From assembly GCF_028682455.1 (NCBI RefSeq), contig NZ_JANHLD010000001.1:1488001-1552000 (forward strand): a DNA stretch of 64,000 nucleotides. The letters are read 5' to 3'. Of the stretch, positions 45,555-57,369 are shown piece by piece (the first letter of the stretch is position 1; each line of letters opens with the position of its first letter). The DNA is from Pseudomonas putida. Its GTDB lineage: Bacteria; Pseudomonadota; Gammaproteobacteria; Pseudomonadales; Pseudomonadaceae. The notes under the pieces are model-generated. The model made no database searches. It saw only the letters and a program-made list of their open reading frames with translations, and was not told the origin of the DNA. The position numbers and the translations under genes were made by a program.

Positions 45555-47471
45555 TTGAACGATATGGCAAAGAACTTGATCCTGTGGTTGATCATCGCTG
45601 CTGTCCTGGTGACAGTGATGAACAACTTCTCCAGCCCGAATGAGCCGCAGACCCTCAACTATTCCGACTTCATTCAGCAGGTCAAGGATGGCAAGGTCGA
45701 GCGCGTTGCGGTCGATGGCTATGTCATTACCGGCAAGCGCACCGATGGCGACAGCTTCAAGACCATCCGTCCGGCCATTCAGGACAACGGCCTGATCGGC
45801 GATCTGGTCGACAACCATGTCGTGGTCGAAGGCAAGCAGCCTGAGCAACAGTCCATCTGGACCCAACTGCTGGTCGCCAGCTTCCCGATCCTGGTCATCA
45901 TTGCCGTGTTCATGTTCTTCATGCGCCAGATGCAAGGCGGTGCAGGTGGTAAAGGCGGGCCAATGAGCTTCGGCAAGAGCAAGGCGCGCCTGCTGTCCGA
46001 AGACCAGGTCAAGACCACCCTGGCCGACGTCGCAGGCTGTGACGAAGCCAAGGAAGAAGTGGGTGAACTGGTTGAATTCCTGCGTGATCCAGGCAAGTTC
46101 CAGCGCCTGGGCGGCCGTATTCCTCGCGGTGTGCTGATGGTCGGCCCGCCAGGTACCGGTAAGACCTTGCTGGCCAAGGCCATTGCGGGTGAGGCCAAGG
46201 TGCCGTTCTTCACCATCTCCGGCTCCGACTTCGTTGAAATGTTCGTGGGCGTGGGCGCTAGTCGCGTTCGTGACATGTTCGAACAGGCGAAGAAGCATGC
46301 GCCGTGCATCATCTTCATCGACGAAATCGACGCCGTTGGCCGCCATCGTGGCGCCGGCATGGGCGGTGGCCACGATGAGCGCGAGCAGACCCTCAACCAG
46401 TTGCTGGTAGAGATGGACGGCTTTGAAATGAACGATGGCATTATTGTCATCGCAGCAACCAACCGTCCTGACGTACTCGACCCTGCACTGCTGCGTCCAG
46501 GTCGTTTCGACCGCCAGGTCGTGGTGGGTCTGCCGGATATCCGTGGCCGTGAGCAGATTCTCAAGGTCCACATGCGCAAGGTACCGATTGGCGAAAACGT
46601 CAATCCTGCGGTCATTGCCCGTGGTACCCCTGGTTTCTCCGGTGCGGACCTGGCCAACCTGGTCAACGAGGCCTCGCTGTTCGCTGCTCGTGGTGGCAAG
46701 CGCGTGGTCGAAATGAAGGAATTCGAGCTCGCCAAAGACAAGATCATGATGGGCGCCGAGCGCAAGACCATGGTCATGTCCGAGAAAGAGAAGCGGAACA
46801 CGGCCTATCACGAAGCCGGTCACGCGATTGTTGGGCGCGTGGTGCCTGAGCACGATCCGGTCTACAAGGTTTCGATCATTCCTCGTGGGCGTGCGCTGGG
46901 TGTCACGATGTTCCTGCCCGAAGAGGACCGTTACAGCCTGTCCAAGCGCGCATTGATCAGCCAGATCTGTTCGCTGTATGGCGGCCGTATCGCCGAGGAA
47001 ATGACCCTGGGCTTCGATGGTGTTACCACCGGGGCATCCAATGACATCATGCGTGCCAGTCAGATTGCCCGGAACATGGTGACCAAGTGGGGCCTTTCCG
47101 AGAAGCTCGGCCCGCTGATGTACGCCGAAGAAGAAGGCGAGGTTTTCCTGGGGCGCAGTGCAGGCTCCCAGCACGCCAGTGTCTCCGGTGAGACAGCCAA
47201 GCTGATCGACTCCGAAGTGCGCAGCATCATTGATCAGTGCTACGCCACCGCCAAGCAGATCCTCACGGAGCACCGCGACAAGCTCGACGCCATGGCCGAT
47301 GCGCTGATGAAGTACGAAACCATCGATGCCGAGCAGATTGACGACATCATGGCGGGTCGCACCCCGCGCGAGCCGCGAGACTGGGAAGGTGGGTCGGGCA
47401 CTCCGGGTACCACTGCGCAGCAGGGTGACCGTCCAGAGTCACCGATCGGCGGTCCAGCGGCTCAAGTCTAA
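45555..47471 (+). CDS. ftsH: ATP-dependent zinc metalloprotease FtsH
   Basis: A 638-residue membrane-anchored AAA+ protease that degrades misfolded membrane proteins and regulators such as RpoH and LpxC. Membrane segments lie at about residues 7-23 and 103-123, flanking a small periplasmic domain. Walker A is GPPGTGKT (197-204), the second region of homology is [21 protein letters not shown], and the zinc site is HEAGH (about 417-421). The start is TTG at 45555, seven bases after GAGGG; the ATG three codons later is the alternative. Followed by folP after 8 bases. Confidence 0.97.
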   Translation: MNDMAKNLILWLIIAAVLVTVMNNFSSPNEPQTLNYSDFIQQVKDGKVERVAVDGYVITGKRTDGDSFKTIRPAIQDNGLIGDLVDNHVVVEGKQPEQQSIWTQLLVASFPILVIIAVFMFFMRQMQGGAGGKGGPMSFGKSKARLLSEDQVKTTLADVAGCDEAKEEVGELVEFLRDPGKFQRLGGRIPRGVLMVGPPGTGKTLLAKAIAGEAKVPFFTISGSDFVEMFVGVGASRVRDMFEQAKKHAPCIIFIDEIDAVGRHRGAGMGGGHDEREQTLNQLLVEMDGFEMNDGIIVIAATNRPDVLDPALLRPGRFDRQVVVGLPDIRGREQILKVHMRKVPIGENVNPAVIARGTPGFSGADLANLVNEASLFAARGGKRVVEMKEFELAKDKIMMGAERKTMVMSEKEKRNTAYHEAGHAIVGRVVPEHDPVYKVSIIPRGRALGVTMFLPEEDRYSLSKRALISQICSLYGGRIAEEMTLGFDGVTTGASNDIMRASQIARNMVTKWGLSEKLGPLMYAEEEGEVFLGRSAGSQHASVSGETAKLIDSEVRSIIDQCYATAKQILTEHRDKLDAMADALMKYETIDAEQIDDIMAGRTPREPRDWEGGSGTPGTTAQQGDRPESPIGGPAAQV

Positions 47472-47479
47472 GGGCATAT

Positions 47480-48331
47480 ATGACCTCACAGCAGTACCCA
47501 ACCCGGTTGCCTTGCGGCAACCGGGTTCTTGATTTGTCCCGTACCCATGTCATGGGTATTCTCAATATCACTCCAGATTCCTTCTCCGACGGCGGCCGCT
47601 TCAATCAGCGGGACGCAGCCTTGCGCCATGCCGAGGCAATGGTCGCGGCAGGTGCAACCCTGATCGATATAGGTGGTGAGTCCACCCGGCCAGGTGCACG
47701 GGCAGTTTCTGCGCTCGAGGAGCTTGAGCGGGTGGCGCCGATGGTTGAAGCTATCGCGCGAGAGCTGGATGTGATCATTTCTGTCGATACTTCGACCCCA
47801 GCTGTCATTCGTGAGTCAGCCCGGCTTGGCGCCGGCTTGATCAACGATGTCCGCTCGCTCACGCGTGATGGTGCTCTGGATGCGGCTGCGGCGACCGGGT
47901 TGCCGGTATGTCTGATGCACATGCGTGGTGAGCCGGGTGATATGCAGGACAATCCCCACTACGAGGATGTCACCGCCGAGGTGGCGAGTTATCTTGAGCA
48001 ACGGATGGCTGCGTGTGCGGCGGTGGGTATCGATGCTGGGCGGATCATTCTTGATCCTGGCTTTGGCTTCGCCAAGACCCTGGCGCACAACCTGAGCCTC
48101 TTCAAGCACATGGAGTCCTTGTATCGCTTGGGGCGGCCGTTGCTGGTTGGGGTTTCGCGCAAGAGCATGATTGGACAGGCTCTCGACCGCCCGGTCGAGC
48201 AGCGGCTGTACGGTAGCCTGGCGCTGGCTGCGTTGGCCATGACCAAGGGTGCAAACATCTTGCGTGTTCACGATGTTGTCGAAACCGTCGACGTCGTGCG
48301 AATGATTGCAGCGGTTCAAGCCGCCGAATAA
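47480..48331 (+). CDS. folP: dihydropteroate synthase
   Basis: A 283-residue folate-pathway enzyme condensing p-aminobenzoate with hydroxymethyl-dihydropterin pyrophosphate; target of sulfonamides. Signatures are [18 protein letters not shown] and [17 protein letters not shown], with [26 protein letters not shown], and the final [10 protein letters not shown] and LRVHDV. The start at 47480 is supported by alignment of [16 protein letters not shown] with other DHPS. A terminator-like hairpin lies inside codons 7-16. Cotranscribed with ftsH and glmM. Confidence 0.97.
   Translation: MTSQQYPTRLPCGNRVLDLSRTHVMGILNITPDSFSDGGRFNQRDAALRHAEAMVAAGATLIDIGGESTRPGARAVSALEELERVAPMVEAIARELDVIISVDTSTPAVIRESARLGAGLINDVRSLTRDGALDAAAATGLPVCLMHMRGEPGDMQDNPHYEDVTAEVASYLEQRMAACAAVGIDAGRIILDPGFGFAKTLAHNLSLFKHMESLYRLGRPLLVGVSRKSMIGQALDRPVEQRLYGSLALAALAMTKGANILRVHDVVETVDVVRMIAAVQAAE
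47500..47527 (+). terminator. terminator-like hairpin inside the folP 5' coding region
   Basis: AACCCGGTTGCC and GGCAACCGGGTT are perfect 12-base arms around TTGC, followed by CTTGATTTG. The hairpin starts 29 bases after the ftsH stop and lies within translated folP codons, so it may terminate untranslated transcripts after ftsH. Confidence 0.5.
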
Positions 48332-48347
48332 TAGTGATGGAGCATCT

Positions 48348-49688
48348 ATGAGCAGAAAATATTTTGGTACCGACGGCATTCGCGGTCGTGTCGGCGAATA
48401 CCCCATCACCCCTGACTTCATGCTCAAGCTCGGCTGGGCGGCAGGCATGGCGTTCCGCAAGCAGGGTACCTGTCGGGTATTGGTGGGCAAGGACACCCGC
48501 ATCTCGGGGTACATGTTTGAGTCGGCGTTGGAAGCCGGCCTGTCAGCGGCGGGCGCCGACGTACTGCTGTTGGGGCCAATGCCAACACCGGCCATCGCCT
48601 ACCTGACCCGCACTTTCCATGCTGAAGCCGGCATCGTCATCAGTGCTTCGCACAATCCGCATGACGACAACGGTATTAAGTTCTTCTCTGGCCAGGGTAC
48701 CAAGCTGCCCGACGAAGTCGAGTTGATGATTGAAGAGTTGCTCGATCAACCAATGACGGTGGTCGAGTCCAGCAAGCTGGGCAAGGTGTCACGAATCAAC
48801 GACGCGGCCGGCCGCTACATCGAGTTTTGCAAGAGCAGCGTGCCGAGCAGCACCGATTTTGCCGGCCTCAAGCTGGTAGTCGATTGCGCGCATGGCGCCA
48901 CTTACAAGGTCGCACCCAGTGTTTTTCGTGAGCTGGGCGCCGAGGTCACCGTGCTGTCGGCTCAGCCGGATGGCCTGAATATCAATGAAAATTGTGGTTC
49001 GACCCACATGGAGTCCCTGCAGGCAGCAGTGCTGGTGGGGCATGCTGATCTTGGGATTGCCTTCGACGGCGACGGAGATCGTGTGTTGATGGTCGATCAC
49101 ACCGGTGCCATCGTCGATGGGGATGAATTGCTGTTCATCATCGCCCGCGACCTGCAGCAGCGTAACAAGCTGCAAGGCGGGGTGGTCGGTACCTTGATGA
49201 GTAATCTGGGCCTGGAGCTGGCCCTGAAAGATCTCGACATACCTTTCGTGCGTGCCAAAGTCGGCGATCGTTATGTGATGGCTGAGTTGCTGGAGCGTGA
49301 TTGGGTCATCGGTGGGGAAAATTCAGGACACGTAGTGTGCTGCAATCACACCACCACAGGTGACGCGATTATCGCGGCGCTACAGGTGCTCATGGCGCTC
49401 AAGCGCAGTGGCGAGACCTTGGCTCAGGCTCGCCAGGCGCTGCGCAAATGCCCGCAGGTGTTGATCAATGTGCGTTTCGGAGCAAGCAAGGTCGATCCGC
49501 TGGAGCATCCGGCCGTGAAAGAGGCCAGTGCGCGGGTTACCGAAGAAATGGCGGGTCGCGGGCGGGTATTATTGCGCAAGTCCGGTACAGAGCCATTGGT
49601 GCGGGTAATGGTCGAGGGTGATGACGAAAGTCAGGTGCGCGCCCATGCCGAGGCCCTGGCAAAACTGGTAAGTGAAGTTTGCGTCTGA
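48348..49688 (+). CDS. glmM: phosphoglucosamine mutase
   Basis: A 446-residue enzyme converting glucosamine-6-phosphate to glucosamine-1-phosphate for UDP-GlcNAc. It begins [20 protein letters not shown]. The phosphoserine loop is [12 protein letters not shown] with active Ser at residue 101. The metal loop is [11 protein letters not shown], the sugar loop is GGENSGHVV, and the phosphate-binding loop near the C-terminus is [15 protein letters not shown]. All mutase motifs are intact. Lies 16 bases after folP. Confidence 0.97.
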   Translation: MSRKYFGTDGIRGRVGEYPITPDFMLKLGWAAGMAFRKQGTCRVLVGKDTRISGYMFESALEAGLSAAGADVLLLGPMPTPAIAYLTRTFHAEAGIVISASHNPHDDNGIKFFSGQGTKLPDEVELMIEELLDQPMTVVESSKLGKVSRINDAAGRYIEFCKSSVPSSTDFAGLKLVVDCAHGATYKVAPSVFRELGAEVTVLSAQPDGLNINENCGSTHMESLQAAVLVGHADLGIAFDGDGDRVLMVDHTGAIVDGDELLFIIARDLQQRNKLQGGVVGTLMSNLGLELALKDLDIPFVRAKVGDRYVMAELLERDWVIGGENSGHVVCCNHTTTGDAIIAALQVLMALKRSGETLAQARQALRKCPQVLINVRFGASKVDPLEHPAVKEASARVTEEMAGRGRVLLRKSGTEPLVRVMVEGDDESQVRAHAEALAKLVSEVCV

Positions 49689-49754
49689 AATACGCTTGCC
49701 AGCTGTGATCGGGTTGGGTAACATCTGCGCCCACTTTGACCGACGAGGTACAGC

Positions 49755-50510
49755 ATGCGTCGCCCTATGGTAGCTGGTAACTGGAAGATGCACGGTACCC
49801 GCGCCAGCGTCGCTGAGCTGATCAAGGGCTTGAGCAATCTAGCCCTGCCGAGCGGTGTTGAGGTCGCGGTGTTTCCTCCCTCGTTGTACATCAGTCAGGC
49901 GATTGATGGATTGCAGGGCAAGTCGATCACTGTCGGCGCTCAGAATTCTGCGGTAGAGCCTGAGCAAGGCGCACTGACCGGTGAGATTGCACCGAGTCAG
50001 CTGGTCGATGCAGGCTGCGGGCTTGTACTGGTTGGGCACTCGGAGCGTCGCCAGATTATTGGTGAGAGCGGCGAAGTCCTTAACCGCAAGTTCGCTGCGG
50101 CACAGGCTTGTGGTTTGAAGCCGGTGCTCTGCGTAGGGGAGACCCTCGAAGAGCGCGAAGCGGGTAAAACGCTTGAGATTGTCGGGCGTCAGTTGGGTTG
50201 CATCATCGAAGCTTTCGGTGTTGAAGCCTTCGCCAATGCGGTGATTGCCTATGAGCCTGTTTGGGCCATCGGTACAGGGCTGACGGCCACGCCACAGCAA
50301 GCGCAGGATGTGCACGCAGCCATCCGCGCACAGCTGGCGGCAGAGAATGCCGAAGTCGCGAAAAATGTGCGGCTTCTATACGGCGGCAGCGTGAAGGCGG
50401 CCAATGCGGCTGAGCTGTTCGGCATGCCGGATATCGATGGGGGGCTCATAGGTGGAGCGTCCCTGAACGCAGACGAATTCGGTGCAATTTGTCGCGCCGC
50501 AGGAAACTGA
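49755..50510 (+). CDS. tpiA: triosephosphate isomerase
   Basis: A 251-residue TIM-barrel enzyme of glycolysis/gluconeogenesis. Substrate residues Asn and Lys are in AGNWKMHGT, the electrophilic His in [13 protein letters not shown], the catalytic Glu in [17 protein letters not shown], and the phosphate loop in [15 protein letters not shown]. The ATG follows GACGAGGTAC. It begins the tpiA-secG unit; its gap to glmM is 66 bases. Confidence 0.97.
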   Translation: MRRPMVAGNWKMHGTRASVAELIKGLSNLALPSGVEVAVFPPSLYISQAIDGLQGKSITVGAQNSAVEPEQGALTGEIAPSQLVDAGCGLVLVGHSERRQIIGESGEVLNRKFAAAQACGLKPVLCVGETLEEREAGKTLEIVGRQLGCIIEAFGVEAFANAVIAYEPVWAIGTGLTATPQQAQDVHAAIRAQLAAENAEVAKNVRLLYGGSVKAANAAELFGMPDIDGGLIGGASLNADEFGAICRAAGN

Positions 50511-50513
50511 AAA

Positions 50514-50900
50514 ATGCTGGAAACAGTCGTAGTAGTTTTTCATCTGTTGGGCGCACTGGGTTTGGTAGTGCTGGTGTTGCTGCAACAGGGTAAAGGTGCG
50601 GAAGCGGGTGCATCTTTCGGCGCAGGTGCTTCAAATACTGTGTTCGGAAGCCAAGGTTCTGCTACCTTTCTGAGTAAGTTTACTGCTATACTAGCTGCCT
50701 CTTTCTTCTTAACTGCTCTTGGGTTAGGATACTTTGCTAAAGAGAAAGCTCATGAGCTGACTCAAGTAGGGTTGCCAGATCCAGCAGTATTGGAAGTGAA
50801 GCAGCAAAAGCCGGCAACAGATGATGTACCGGTGCTCCAGGAGCAGAAGGGCGAAGCCACTAGTGCTGGCGATGTCCCTCCCGCTCAAGAGCAGAAGTAA
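50514..50900 (+). CDS. secG: preprotein translocase subunit SecG
   Basis: A 128-residue inner-membrane subunit of SecYEG. Two membrane segments ([22 protein letters not shown] and [22 protein letters not shown]) flank the conserved loop [24 protein letters not shown]. The cytoplasmic tail is Pro/Gln/Glu-rich. From about 50635 onward the codon usage is clearly less biased and more AT-rich than in neighbouring genes. It starts 3 bases after tpiA and precedes tRNA-Leu. Confidence 0.95.
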   Translation: MLETVVVVFHLLGALGLVVLVLLQQGKGAEAGASFGAGASNTVFGSQGSATFLSKFTAILAASFFLTALGLGYFAKEKAHELTQVGLPDPAVLEVKQQKPATDDVPVLQEQKGEATSAGDVPPAQEQK

Positions 50901-50919
50901 CGGGTTTCAAAGTAGTATT

Positions 50920-51005
50920 GCCGAGGTGGTGGAATTGGTAGACACGCAACCTTGAGGTGGTTGTGCCCATAGGGTGTAGGGGTTCGAGTCCCCTTCTCGG
51001 TACCA
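50920..51005 (+). tRNA. tRNA-Leu (GAG)
   Basis: An 86-base class II tRNA. Acceptor arms are GCCGAGG and CTCGGTA with CCA encoded. The anticodon arm is CAACC-TTGAGGT-GGTTG with anticodon GAG. The T arm is GGGG-TTCGAGT-CCCC, and a long variable arm (TGCCCATAGGGTGT) is present as expected for tRNA-Leu. Confidence 0.96.
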
Positions 51006-51018
51006 ATTGAAACAAGAC

Positions 51019-51040
51019 AGCCCGCTACAGCGGGCTTTCT
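51019..51040 (+). terminator. terminator after tRNA-Leu
   Basis: AGCCCGC-TACA-GCGGGCT followed by TTCTTG, 14 bases after the tRNA end. Confidence 0.8.
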
Positions 51041-51102
51041 TGTAGGTGGAGGTTAGATTGACCCTGACAGGGTTCGGTCGTATACTTTCGCCCCAGCTTT
51101 GT

Positions 51103-51179
<77 letters not shown>

Positions 51180-51188
51180 GTTTCAGCG

Positions 51189-51212
51189 GAGCCCCTTTTG
51201 CAGGGGCTTTTT
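51189..51212 (+). terminator. terminator between initiator tRNA and rimP
   Basis: AGCCCC-TTTTGC-A-GGGGCT followed by TTTTCTT. It lies just after the tRNA, so read-through or processing is needed if rimP is cotranscribed with it. Confidence 0.8.
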
Positions 51213-51308
51213 CTTGGCTGAACAGTCATAGCGTCGGTATTCAACGACGTATCAGGGATGGGCGCTTTGCCCATTTTTTATTTGCACAGCATGCACGAGG
51301 GGGTTCAG

Positions 51309-51767
51309 GTGTCGAGCAAGCTAGAACAGTTGCAGGCCTTGTTGGCCCCGGTGGTCGAGGCTCTTGGCTATCAATGCTGGGGGATCGAATTCATCTCTCA
51401 GGGCAAGCATTCGGTACTGCGTATTTATATCGACAAAGCGGACGGCATTCTGGTCGAAGACTGTGAAGTTGTCAGTCGTCAGGTCAGCGGTATCCTGGAT
51501 GTCGAAGATCCGATCAGTTCCGAATACACCCTTGAAGTGTCCTCTCCTGGCATGGATCGCCCACTGTTCACTTTGGAACAGTTTGCTTCGCATGCCGGCG
51601 AACAAGTGAAGATCAAGCTGCGTACGCCCTTTGAAGGTCGTCGTAACTTTCAGGGCCTTCTCCGTGGTGTGGAGGAGCAGGACGTTGTTGTCCAGGTTGA
51701 TAACAACGAATTCCTGCTGCCGATCGATTCGATCGACAAGGCCAACATTATTCCCAGTTTTGACTGA
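51309..51767 (+). CDS. rimP: ribosome maturation factor RimP
   Basis: A 152-residue 30S assembly factor. The N-terminal domain has [42 protein letters not shown] and [21 protein letters not shown], with [19 protein letters not shown], the family signature. The C-terminal SH3-like barrel is [23 protein letters not shown]. Start is GTG at 51309 with GAGGGGG seven bases upstream; upstream in-frame starts are not supported. Precedes nusA by 59 bases. Confidence 0.95.
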   Translation: MSSKLEQLQALLAPVVEALGYQCWGIEFISQGKHSVLRIYIDKADGILVEDCEVVSRQVSGILDVEDPISSEYTLEVSSPGMDRPLFTLEQFASHAGEQVKIKLRTPFEGRRNFQGLLRGVEEQDVVVQVDNNEFLLPIDSIDKANIIPSFD

Positions 51768-51826
51768 GACGTGCCGGGTCCGGCGGACCGCGCGGATCCA
51801 ATGGCTTGCGAAAGGCGAGGCGTACG

Positions 51827-53308
51827 ATGAGCAAAGAAGTACTGCTGGTTGTTGAGTCGGTATCCAACGAAAAAGGCGTACCGGCTAGCGTAATTTTTGA
51901 AGCGCTGGAAGTGGCACTGGCCACTGCAACCAAAAAACGTTTTGACGACGAAGTCGACCTGCGTGTGGAAATCAACCGCCACACCGGTAATTACGAAACC
52001 TTCCGTCGTTGGACTGTCGTCGATGAAGCGGATCTTGACGATCCGGCTGTCGAGACCTGGCTGGCGAAAATTCAGGATACCCATCCTGAAGCTAAAGTCG
52101 GCGACGTCATCGAAGAAAAGATCGAGTCCATCGAGTTCGGTCGCATCGCCGCTCAGACTGCCAAGCAGGTCATCGTACAGAAGGTCCGTGAAGCCGAGCG
52201 CGCTCAAGTGGTAGATGCCTACCGCGAGCGTCTGGGTGAGATCATCTCCGGTACCGTCAAGAAGGTCACCCGTGACAACGTCATCGTTGACCTGGGAAAC
52301 AACGCCGAGGCGTTGCTGGCCCGCGAAGACATCATCTCCCGCGAAACTTTCCGTGTGGGTGTGCGCTTGCGTGCACTGCTCAAGGAAATTCGCACCGAGA
52401 ACCGTGGCCCGCAGTTGATCCTGTCGCGTACCGCGCCACAGATGCTGATCGAACTGTTCCGCATCGAAGTGCCGGAAATCGCCGAGGGCCTGATCGAAGT
52501 TATGGCCGCATCCCGTGATCCGGGGTCGCGAGCCAAAATCGCCGTACGCTCCAAAGACAAGCGCATTGACCCGCAGGGTGCCTGTATCGGCATGCGCGGA
52601 TCGCGTGTCCAGGCGGTGTCCGGCGAACTGGGCGGCGAACGTGTGGATATCGTCCTGTGGGACGACAACCCTGCACAGTTCGTCATCAACGCTATGTCGC
52701 CGGCTGAAGTCGCGGCGATCATCGTCGATGAAGATGCCCACGCCATGGACATCGCCGTGGGCGCCGACAACCTGGCCCAGGCGATTGGCCGTGGCGGCCA
52801 GAACGTGCGTCTGGCCAGCCAGTTGACCGGCTGGACCCTGAATGTGATGACCGAATCGGACATCCAGGCCAAGCAGCAAGCTGAAACCGGTGACATCCTG
52901 CGCAACTTTATCGACGAGCTGGAAGTCGACGAAGAGCTGGCACAGGTGCTGGTCGATGAAGGCTTCACCAGCCTGGAAGAGATTGCCTACGTACCGCTGG
53001 AAGAAATGCTCAACATCGACGGCTTTGACGAAGACATCGTCAACGAGCTTCGTGCTCGTGCCAAGGATCGCTTGTTGACCAAAGCCATCGCTACTGAGGA
53101 AAAGCTGGCAGACGCCCATCCGGCCGAAGACCTGCTCTCGCTTGAGGGTATGGACAAGGATTTGGCGATGGAACTGGCGGTGCGCGGCGTAGTTACCCGC
53201 GAAGACCTGGCCGAGCAGTCGATTGATGACCTGCTCGACATCGACGGTATCGACGAAGAGCGTGCCGGCAAGTTGATCATGGCCGCCCGAGCCCACTGGT
53301 TCGAGTAA
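51827..53308 (+). CDS. nusA: transcription termination/antitermination factor NusA
   Basis: A 493-residue RNA polymerase-binding factor. In order: N-terminal domain ([31 protein letters not shown]), S1 domain (about 135-200, [25 protein letters not shown]), KH domains (about 230-345, [26 protein letters not shown] and [18 protein letters not shown]), and two acidic C-terminal repeats (about 365-490, ending [28 protein letters not shown]). Ordinary length. Followed by infB after 27 bases. Confidence 0.98.
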   Translation: MSKEVLLVVESVSNEKGVPASVIFEALEVALATATKKRFDDEVDLRVEINRHTGNYETFRRWTVVDEADLDDPAVETWLAKIQDTHPEAKVGDVIEEKIESIEFGRIAAQTAKQVIVQKVREAERAQVVDAYRERLGEIISGTVKKVTRDNVIVDLGNNAEALLAREDIISRETFRVGVRLRALLKEIRTENRGPQLILSRTAPQMLIELFRIEVPEIAEGLIEVMAASRDPGSRAKIAVRSKDKRIDPQGACIGMRGSRVQAVSGELGGERVDIVLWDDNPAQFVINAMSPAEVAAIIVDEDAHAMDIAVGADNLAQAIGRGGQNVRLASQLTGWTLNVMTESDIQAKQQAETGDILRNFIDELEVDEELAQVLVDEGFTSLEEIAYVPLEEMLNIDGFDEDIVNELRARAKDRLLTKAIATEEKLADAHPAEDLLSLEGMDKDLAMELAVRGVVTREDLAEQSIDDLLDIDGIDEERAGKLIMAARAHWFE

Positions 53309-53335
53309 TTAGGCGCGGCCTGAGGAGAGAAGTGC

Positions 53336-55840
53336 ATGACGCAAGTCACGGTGAAAGAATTGGCCCAAGAGGTCGCTGCACCGGTAGAGCGCCTGCTGCA
53401 GCAGATGCGTGAGGCAGGTCTGCCGCACACCGACGCCGGTCAGGTAGTGACCGACAATGAGAAGCAGGCTCTGCTGGCTCATTTGAAGAGCAGTCACAAG
53501 GCGAAAGTGGAAGAGCCGCGCAAGATTACCTTGCAGCGCAAGACCACCAGCACCCTGCGTGTTGCCGGTAGCAAAAGCATCAGCGTAGAAGTACGCAAGA
53601 AGAAAGTATTCGTTCAGCGCAGCCCGGAAGAGATCCAGGCCGAGCAGAAGCGCGAGCTGGAAGAGCGCCGCGCGGCGGAAAACGCAGCTCGTGAAAAAGC
53701 CGATGCTGAAGCACGTCAACGTGCCGACGAAGAAGCCCGCCGTCAGCCAGCTGCTGCATCTGCCGCACCTGCTGCCGCACCGGTTGCTCCTGCGCCGGCT
53801 CCGGTAATCGAAGCAGCCGATGCTGCTCCGGCTCCGGTTGCTGACCGCAAGAAAGACGACGTGCGTCGTAACGACAAAGCCCGTGACGACGAACGTCGTG
53901 GTGGCGAGCGTCGTAACGAAGCGCCGCGTGTGTCGGTCAAGGTCAAGGAAAAGGAAAAGGCGCCAACGCCGCGTGCTGCTCCGCGTACTACCGACGAAGA
54001 AAGCGACAGCTTCCGTCGTGGTGGTCGTGGCAAGGGCAAGCCGAAGAAGCGCAACGCCCACGGTTTCCAGAACCCGACCGGTCCGGTTATCCGCGACGTT
54101 CAGATCGGCGAGACCATCACGGTTTCCGACCTGGCGCAGCAGATGTCGGTCAAGGCAGCTGAAGTCGTCAAGTTCATGTTCAAGCTGGGCACTCCGGTGA
54201 CCATCAACCAGGTGCTCGATCAGGAGACAGCTCAGCTGGTCGCCGAAGAGCTGGGCCATAAGGTCACCCTGGTCAGCGACACGGCTCTGGAAGATTCCCT
54301 GGCCGAATCGTTGAAGTTTGAAGGTGAGACCTTCTCCCGTGCTCCAGTTGTGACCGTTATGGGTCACGTTGACCACGGTAAGACCTCGCTGCTCGACTAC
54401 ATCCGTCGTGCCAAGGTTGCCGCTGGCGAAGCCGGTGGTATCACCCAGCATATCGGTGCCTACCACGTAGAAACCGATCGTGGCATGGTCACCTTCCTCG
54501 ACACCCCAGGCCACGCCGCGTTTACCGCCATGCGTGCCCGTGGTGCCAAGGCCACTGACATCGTGATTCTGGTGGTCGCTGCGGACGACGGCGTAATGCC
54601 TCAGACCCGCGAAGCGGTGCAGCATGCGAAGGCCGCCGGTGTTCCACTGGTTGTCGCGGTGAACAAGATCGACAAGCCTGGTGCTGACCTCGATCGTATC
54701 CGTAACGAGCTGTCCGTCGAAGGCGTAACTTCCGAGGACTGGGGTGGTGACACGCCATTCGTCAAAGTTTCCGCGAAGATGGGTACCGGTGTAGACGAAC
54801 TGCTGGAAGCCGTTCTGCTGCAAGCCGAGATCCTCGAGCTCAAGGCTACGCCATCGGCCCCGGGTCGTGGTGTGGTGGTCGAGTCGCGCCTGGACAAGGG
54901 TCGTGGCCCAGTGGCTACCGTGCTGGTTCAGGACGGTACGCTGCGCCAGGGCGACATGGTCCTGTGTGGTTCGAACTACGGCCGTGTACGTGCCATGCTC
55001 GACGAGAACGGCAAACCTGTTAAGGAAGCCGGCCCGTCGATCCCGGTCGAGATTCTCGGCCTGGATGGTACCCCGGACGCTGGTGACGAACTGAGCGTTG
55101 TGGCTGACGAGAAGAAAGCCCGCGAAGTGGCGCTGTTCCGTCAGGGCAAGTTCCGCGAAGTCAAACTGGCTCGCGCGCATGCCGGCAAACTCGAGAACAT
55201 CTTCGAGAACATGGGCCAGGAAGAGAAGAAGACCCTCAATATCGTGCTCAAGTCCGATGTTCGTGGTTCTCTCGAGGCCCTGCAGGGCTCCCTGAGTGGC
55301 CTGGGCAACGACGAAGTACAGGTTCGCGTGATTGGTGGCGGTGTCGGTGGTATCACCGAGAGCGACGCCAACCTGGCCCTGGCTTCCAATGCAGTACTGT
55401 TCGGCTTCAACGTGCGTGCCGATGCCGGCGCGCGCAAGATCGTCGAGCAGGAAGGTCTGGATATGCGTTACTACAACGTGATCTACGACATCATTGAAGA
55501 CGTCAAGAAAGCCCTGACCGGTATGCTCGGCAGCGATGTTCGCGAGAACATCCTGGGTATCGCCGAAGTGCGTGATGTGTTCCGTTCGCCGAAGTTCGGC
55601 GCCATCGCTGGCTGTATGGTCGTCGAGGGTGTGGTCTACCGCAACCGTCCAATCCGCGTACTGCGCGAGGACGTGGTGATCTTCGAAGGCGAGCTGGAAT
55701 CGCTGCGTCGCTTCAAGGACGATGCGTCCGAAGTGCGTGCCGGCATGGAATGCGGTATTGGCGTGAAGAGCTACAACGACGTCAAAGTCGGCGACAAGAT
55801 CGAAGTCTTCGAGAAAGTCCAAGTGGCTCGTACGCTCTAA
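53336..55840 (+). CDS. infB: translation initiation factor IF-2
   Basis: An 834-residue GTPase that brings initiator tRNA to the 30S subunit. Its N-terminal IF2_N domain ([28 protein letters not shown]) is followed by a long Ala/Glu/Arg-rich linker (about 75-235). The GTPase domain has [18 protein letters not shown] (G1), DTPGHAAF (G3) and [10 protein letters not shown] (G4). Domains II-IV follow, ending [13 protein letters not shown]. It is coupled in function to the initiator tRNA gene upstream. An in-frame internal start for a shorter isoform, known in E. coli, was not looked for in detail. Confidence 0.98.
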   Translation: MTQVTVKELAQEVAAPVERLLQQMREAGLPHTDAGQVVTDNEKQALLAHLKSSHKAKVEEPRKITLQRKTTSTLRVAGSKSISVEVRKKKVFVQRSPEEIQAEQKRELEERRAAENAAREKADAEARQRADEEARRQPAAASAAPAAAPVAPAPAPVIEAADAAPAPVADRKKDDVRRNDKARDDERRGGERRNEAPRVSVKVKEKEKAPTPRAAPRTTDEESDSFRRGGRGKGKPKKRNAHGFQNPTGPVIRDVQIGETITVSDLAQQMSVKAAEVVKFMFKLGTPVTINQVLDQETAQLVAEELGHKVTLVSDTALEDSLAESLKFEGETFSRAPVVTVMGHVDHGKTSLLDYIRRAKVAAGEAGGITQHIGAYHVETDRGMVTFLDTPGHAAFTAMRARGAKATDIVILVVAADDGVMPQTREAVQHAKAAGVPLVVAVNKIDKPGADLDRIRNELSVEGVTSEDWGGDTPFVKVSAKMGTGVDELLEAVLLQAEILELKATPSAPGRGVVVESRLDKGRGPVATVLVQDGTLRQGDMVLCGSNYGRVRAMLDENGKPVKEAGPSIPVEILGLDGTPDAGDELSVVADEKKAREVALFRQGKFREVKLARAHAGKLENIFENMGQEEKKTLNIVLKSDVRGSLEALQGSLSGLGNDEVQVRVIGGGVGGITESDANLALASNAVLFGFNVRADAGARKIVEQEGLDMRYYNVIYDIIEDVKKALTGMLGSDVRENILGIAEVRDVFRSPKFGAIAGCMVVEGVVYRNRPIRVLREDVVIFEGELESLRRFKDDASEVRAGMECGIGVKSYNDVKVGDKIEVFEKVQVARTL

Positions 55841-55901
55841 GTATCGAGCATGGGAGGCGCGAAATGCCCGTCGCAAGGCGGTCATCAACGGCTCTGAACG
55901 C

Positions 55902-55935
55902 AACGCCCGGTCAGGCTCAAGCCTGGCCGGGCGTT
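55902..55935 (+). terminator. strong hairpin between infB and rbfA
   Basis: AACGCCCGG-T-CAGGCT-CA-AGCCTG-G-CCGGGCGTT forms a long stem with one T-G pair, followed by TGCC and no T run. It lies 26 bases before rbfA; it may be a partial terminator or RNA-processing site in the operon. Confidence 0.65.
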
Positions 55936-55961
55936 TGCCGCTTTAGTTACAGGTAGCAAAA

Positions 55962-56360
55962 ATGGCAAAAGAATATAGCCGTACCCAACGCATTGGCGAT
56001 CAGATGCAGCGCGAGCTGGCCCAACTGATTCGTCGCGAAGTCAAAGATCCACGTGTCGGCCTGGTGACAATCACCGCCGTCGACGTCAGCCGCGATGTTG
56101 GCCATGCCAAGGTGTATATCACCGTCATGGGCCAGGACAGCGCTGAAGACATCAAGCAAAGCCTTAAAGTGCTCAATTCCGCCGCGGGTTTCCTGCGGAT
56201 GCAATTGGGTAAGGAAATGAAGCTGCGCAGCGTGCCGCAGTTGCATTTCCACTACGACGAAAGCGTGACCCGAGGTGCCCATCTGTCGGCGCTGATCGAG
56301 CGCGCTGTCGCCGAGGACAGCCAGCACCAGGCCGCCGATACCCCGGACACCAAGGAGTAA
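55962..56360 (+). CDS. rbfA: 30S ribosome-binding factor RbfA
   Basis: A 132-residue cold-adaptation factor for 16S rRNA maturation. The KH-like fold is seen in [51 protein letters not shown] and [40 protein letters not shown], the family signature. The C-terminal tail is charged. TruB starts 3 bases downstream. Confidence 0.97.
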   Translation: MAKEYSRTQRIGDQMQRELAQLIRREVKDPRVGLVTITAVDVSRDVGHAKVYITVMGQDSAEDIKQSLKVLNSAAGFLRMQLGKEMKLRSVPQLHFHYDESVTRGAHLSALIERAVAEDSQHQAADTPDTKE

Positions 56361-56363
56361 GCG

Positions 56364-57281
56364 GTGGCCCAGGTCAAACGTATCCGTCGTAATGTCAGCG
56401 GCATCATCCTGCTCGACAAGCCGTTGGGGTTTACTTCCAATGCTGCCCTGCAGAAGGTCCGCTGGCTGCTCAATGCTGAAAAGGCCGGCCACACTGGCAG
56501 CCTCGACCCGCTGGCCAGCGGTGTGTTACCGCTGTGTTTCGGCGAAGCCACCAAGTTTTCCCAGTACCTGCTCGATTCCGACAAGGGATACGAGACGGTC
56601 ATGCAGTTGGGGCAGACCACAACCACGGGCGATGCTGAAGGCGAAGTACTGAAAACCCGAGATGTAACCGTTGGTCGCGCCGATATTGAAGCGGTTCTGC
56701 CACAATTTCGTGGTGAAATCAGTCAGATACCGCCGATGTACTCTGCCCTCAAGCGCGATGGCCAGCCGTTGTACAAGCTGGCGCGTGCAGGGGAAGTAGT
56801 GGAGCGTGAAGCACGTTCTGTTACTATTAACCGCTTGGAGTTGCTCGAGTGTGAAGGCACCCGGGTTCGGCTGTCAGTTGGTTGCAGCAAAGGTACCTAT
56901 ATCCGCACGCTGGTCGAAGATATCGGCGAGATTCTCGGTTGTGGGGCTTATGTAGCCGAGCTGCGTCGTACCCATGCCGGTCCCTTCGAGCTGGCCCAGA
57001 CGGTGACCCTCGAAGAGCTCGAAGCGGTTCACGCCGAAGACGGCAACGAGGCGGTCGACCGTTTCCTGATGCCGTCCGATAGCGGCCTGCAAGACTGGCC
57101 TCTGTTGCAGTTCTCCGAGCACAGTGCCTTCTACTGGCTGCATGGACAGCCAGTCAGGGCTCCCGAAGCGCCGAAGTTCGGCATGGTTCGGGTACAAGAT
57201 CACAACGGTCGATTCATCGGTATCGGTGAAGTGAGCGAAGACGGGCGCATCGCGCCGCGTCGACTGATTCGGTCAGAATGA
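56364..57281 (+). CDS. truB: tRNA pseudouridine(55) synthase TruB
   Basis: A 305-residue enzyme making pseudouridine 55 in tRNA. The N-terminal motif is [24 protein letters not shown]. The catalytic Asp is in [27 protein letters not shown]. The [16 protein letters not shown] region and [16 protein letters not shown] follow, with a PUA-like C-terminal domain (about 245-305). The start at 56364 reads ATG-like GTG after AGGAGTAAGC; spacing supports it. Followed by the rpsO promoter region. Confidence 0.96.
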   Translation: MAQVKRIRRNVSGIILLDKPLGFTSNAALQKVRWLLNAEKAGHTGSLDPLASGVLPLCFGEATKFSQYLLDSDKGYETVMQLGQTTTTGDAEGEVLKTRDVTVGRADIEAVLPQFRGEISQIPPMYSALKRDGQPLYKLARAGEVVEREARSVTINRLELLECEGTRVRLSVGCSKGTYIRTLVEDIGEILGCGAYVAELRRTHAGPFELAQTVTLEELEAVHAEDGNEAVDRFLMPSDSGLQDWPLLQFSEHSAFYWLHGQPVRAPEAPKFGMVRVQDHNGRFIGIGEVSEDGRIAPRRLIRSE

Positions 57282-57369
57282 TCGAAACCTTCAGTGTCAG
57301 GCCCAGGCCCGGCACTGGCGGCAAAGAGGATGGCTGTTAATAGGCACGGTTACGCCTCACTTATGAATA

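Noticed and set aside
53309..55903. 864-codon minus-strand reading frame
   Set aside because: Antisense shadow of infB.
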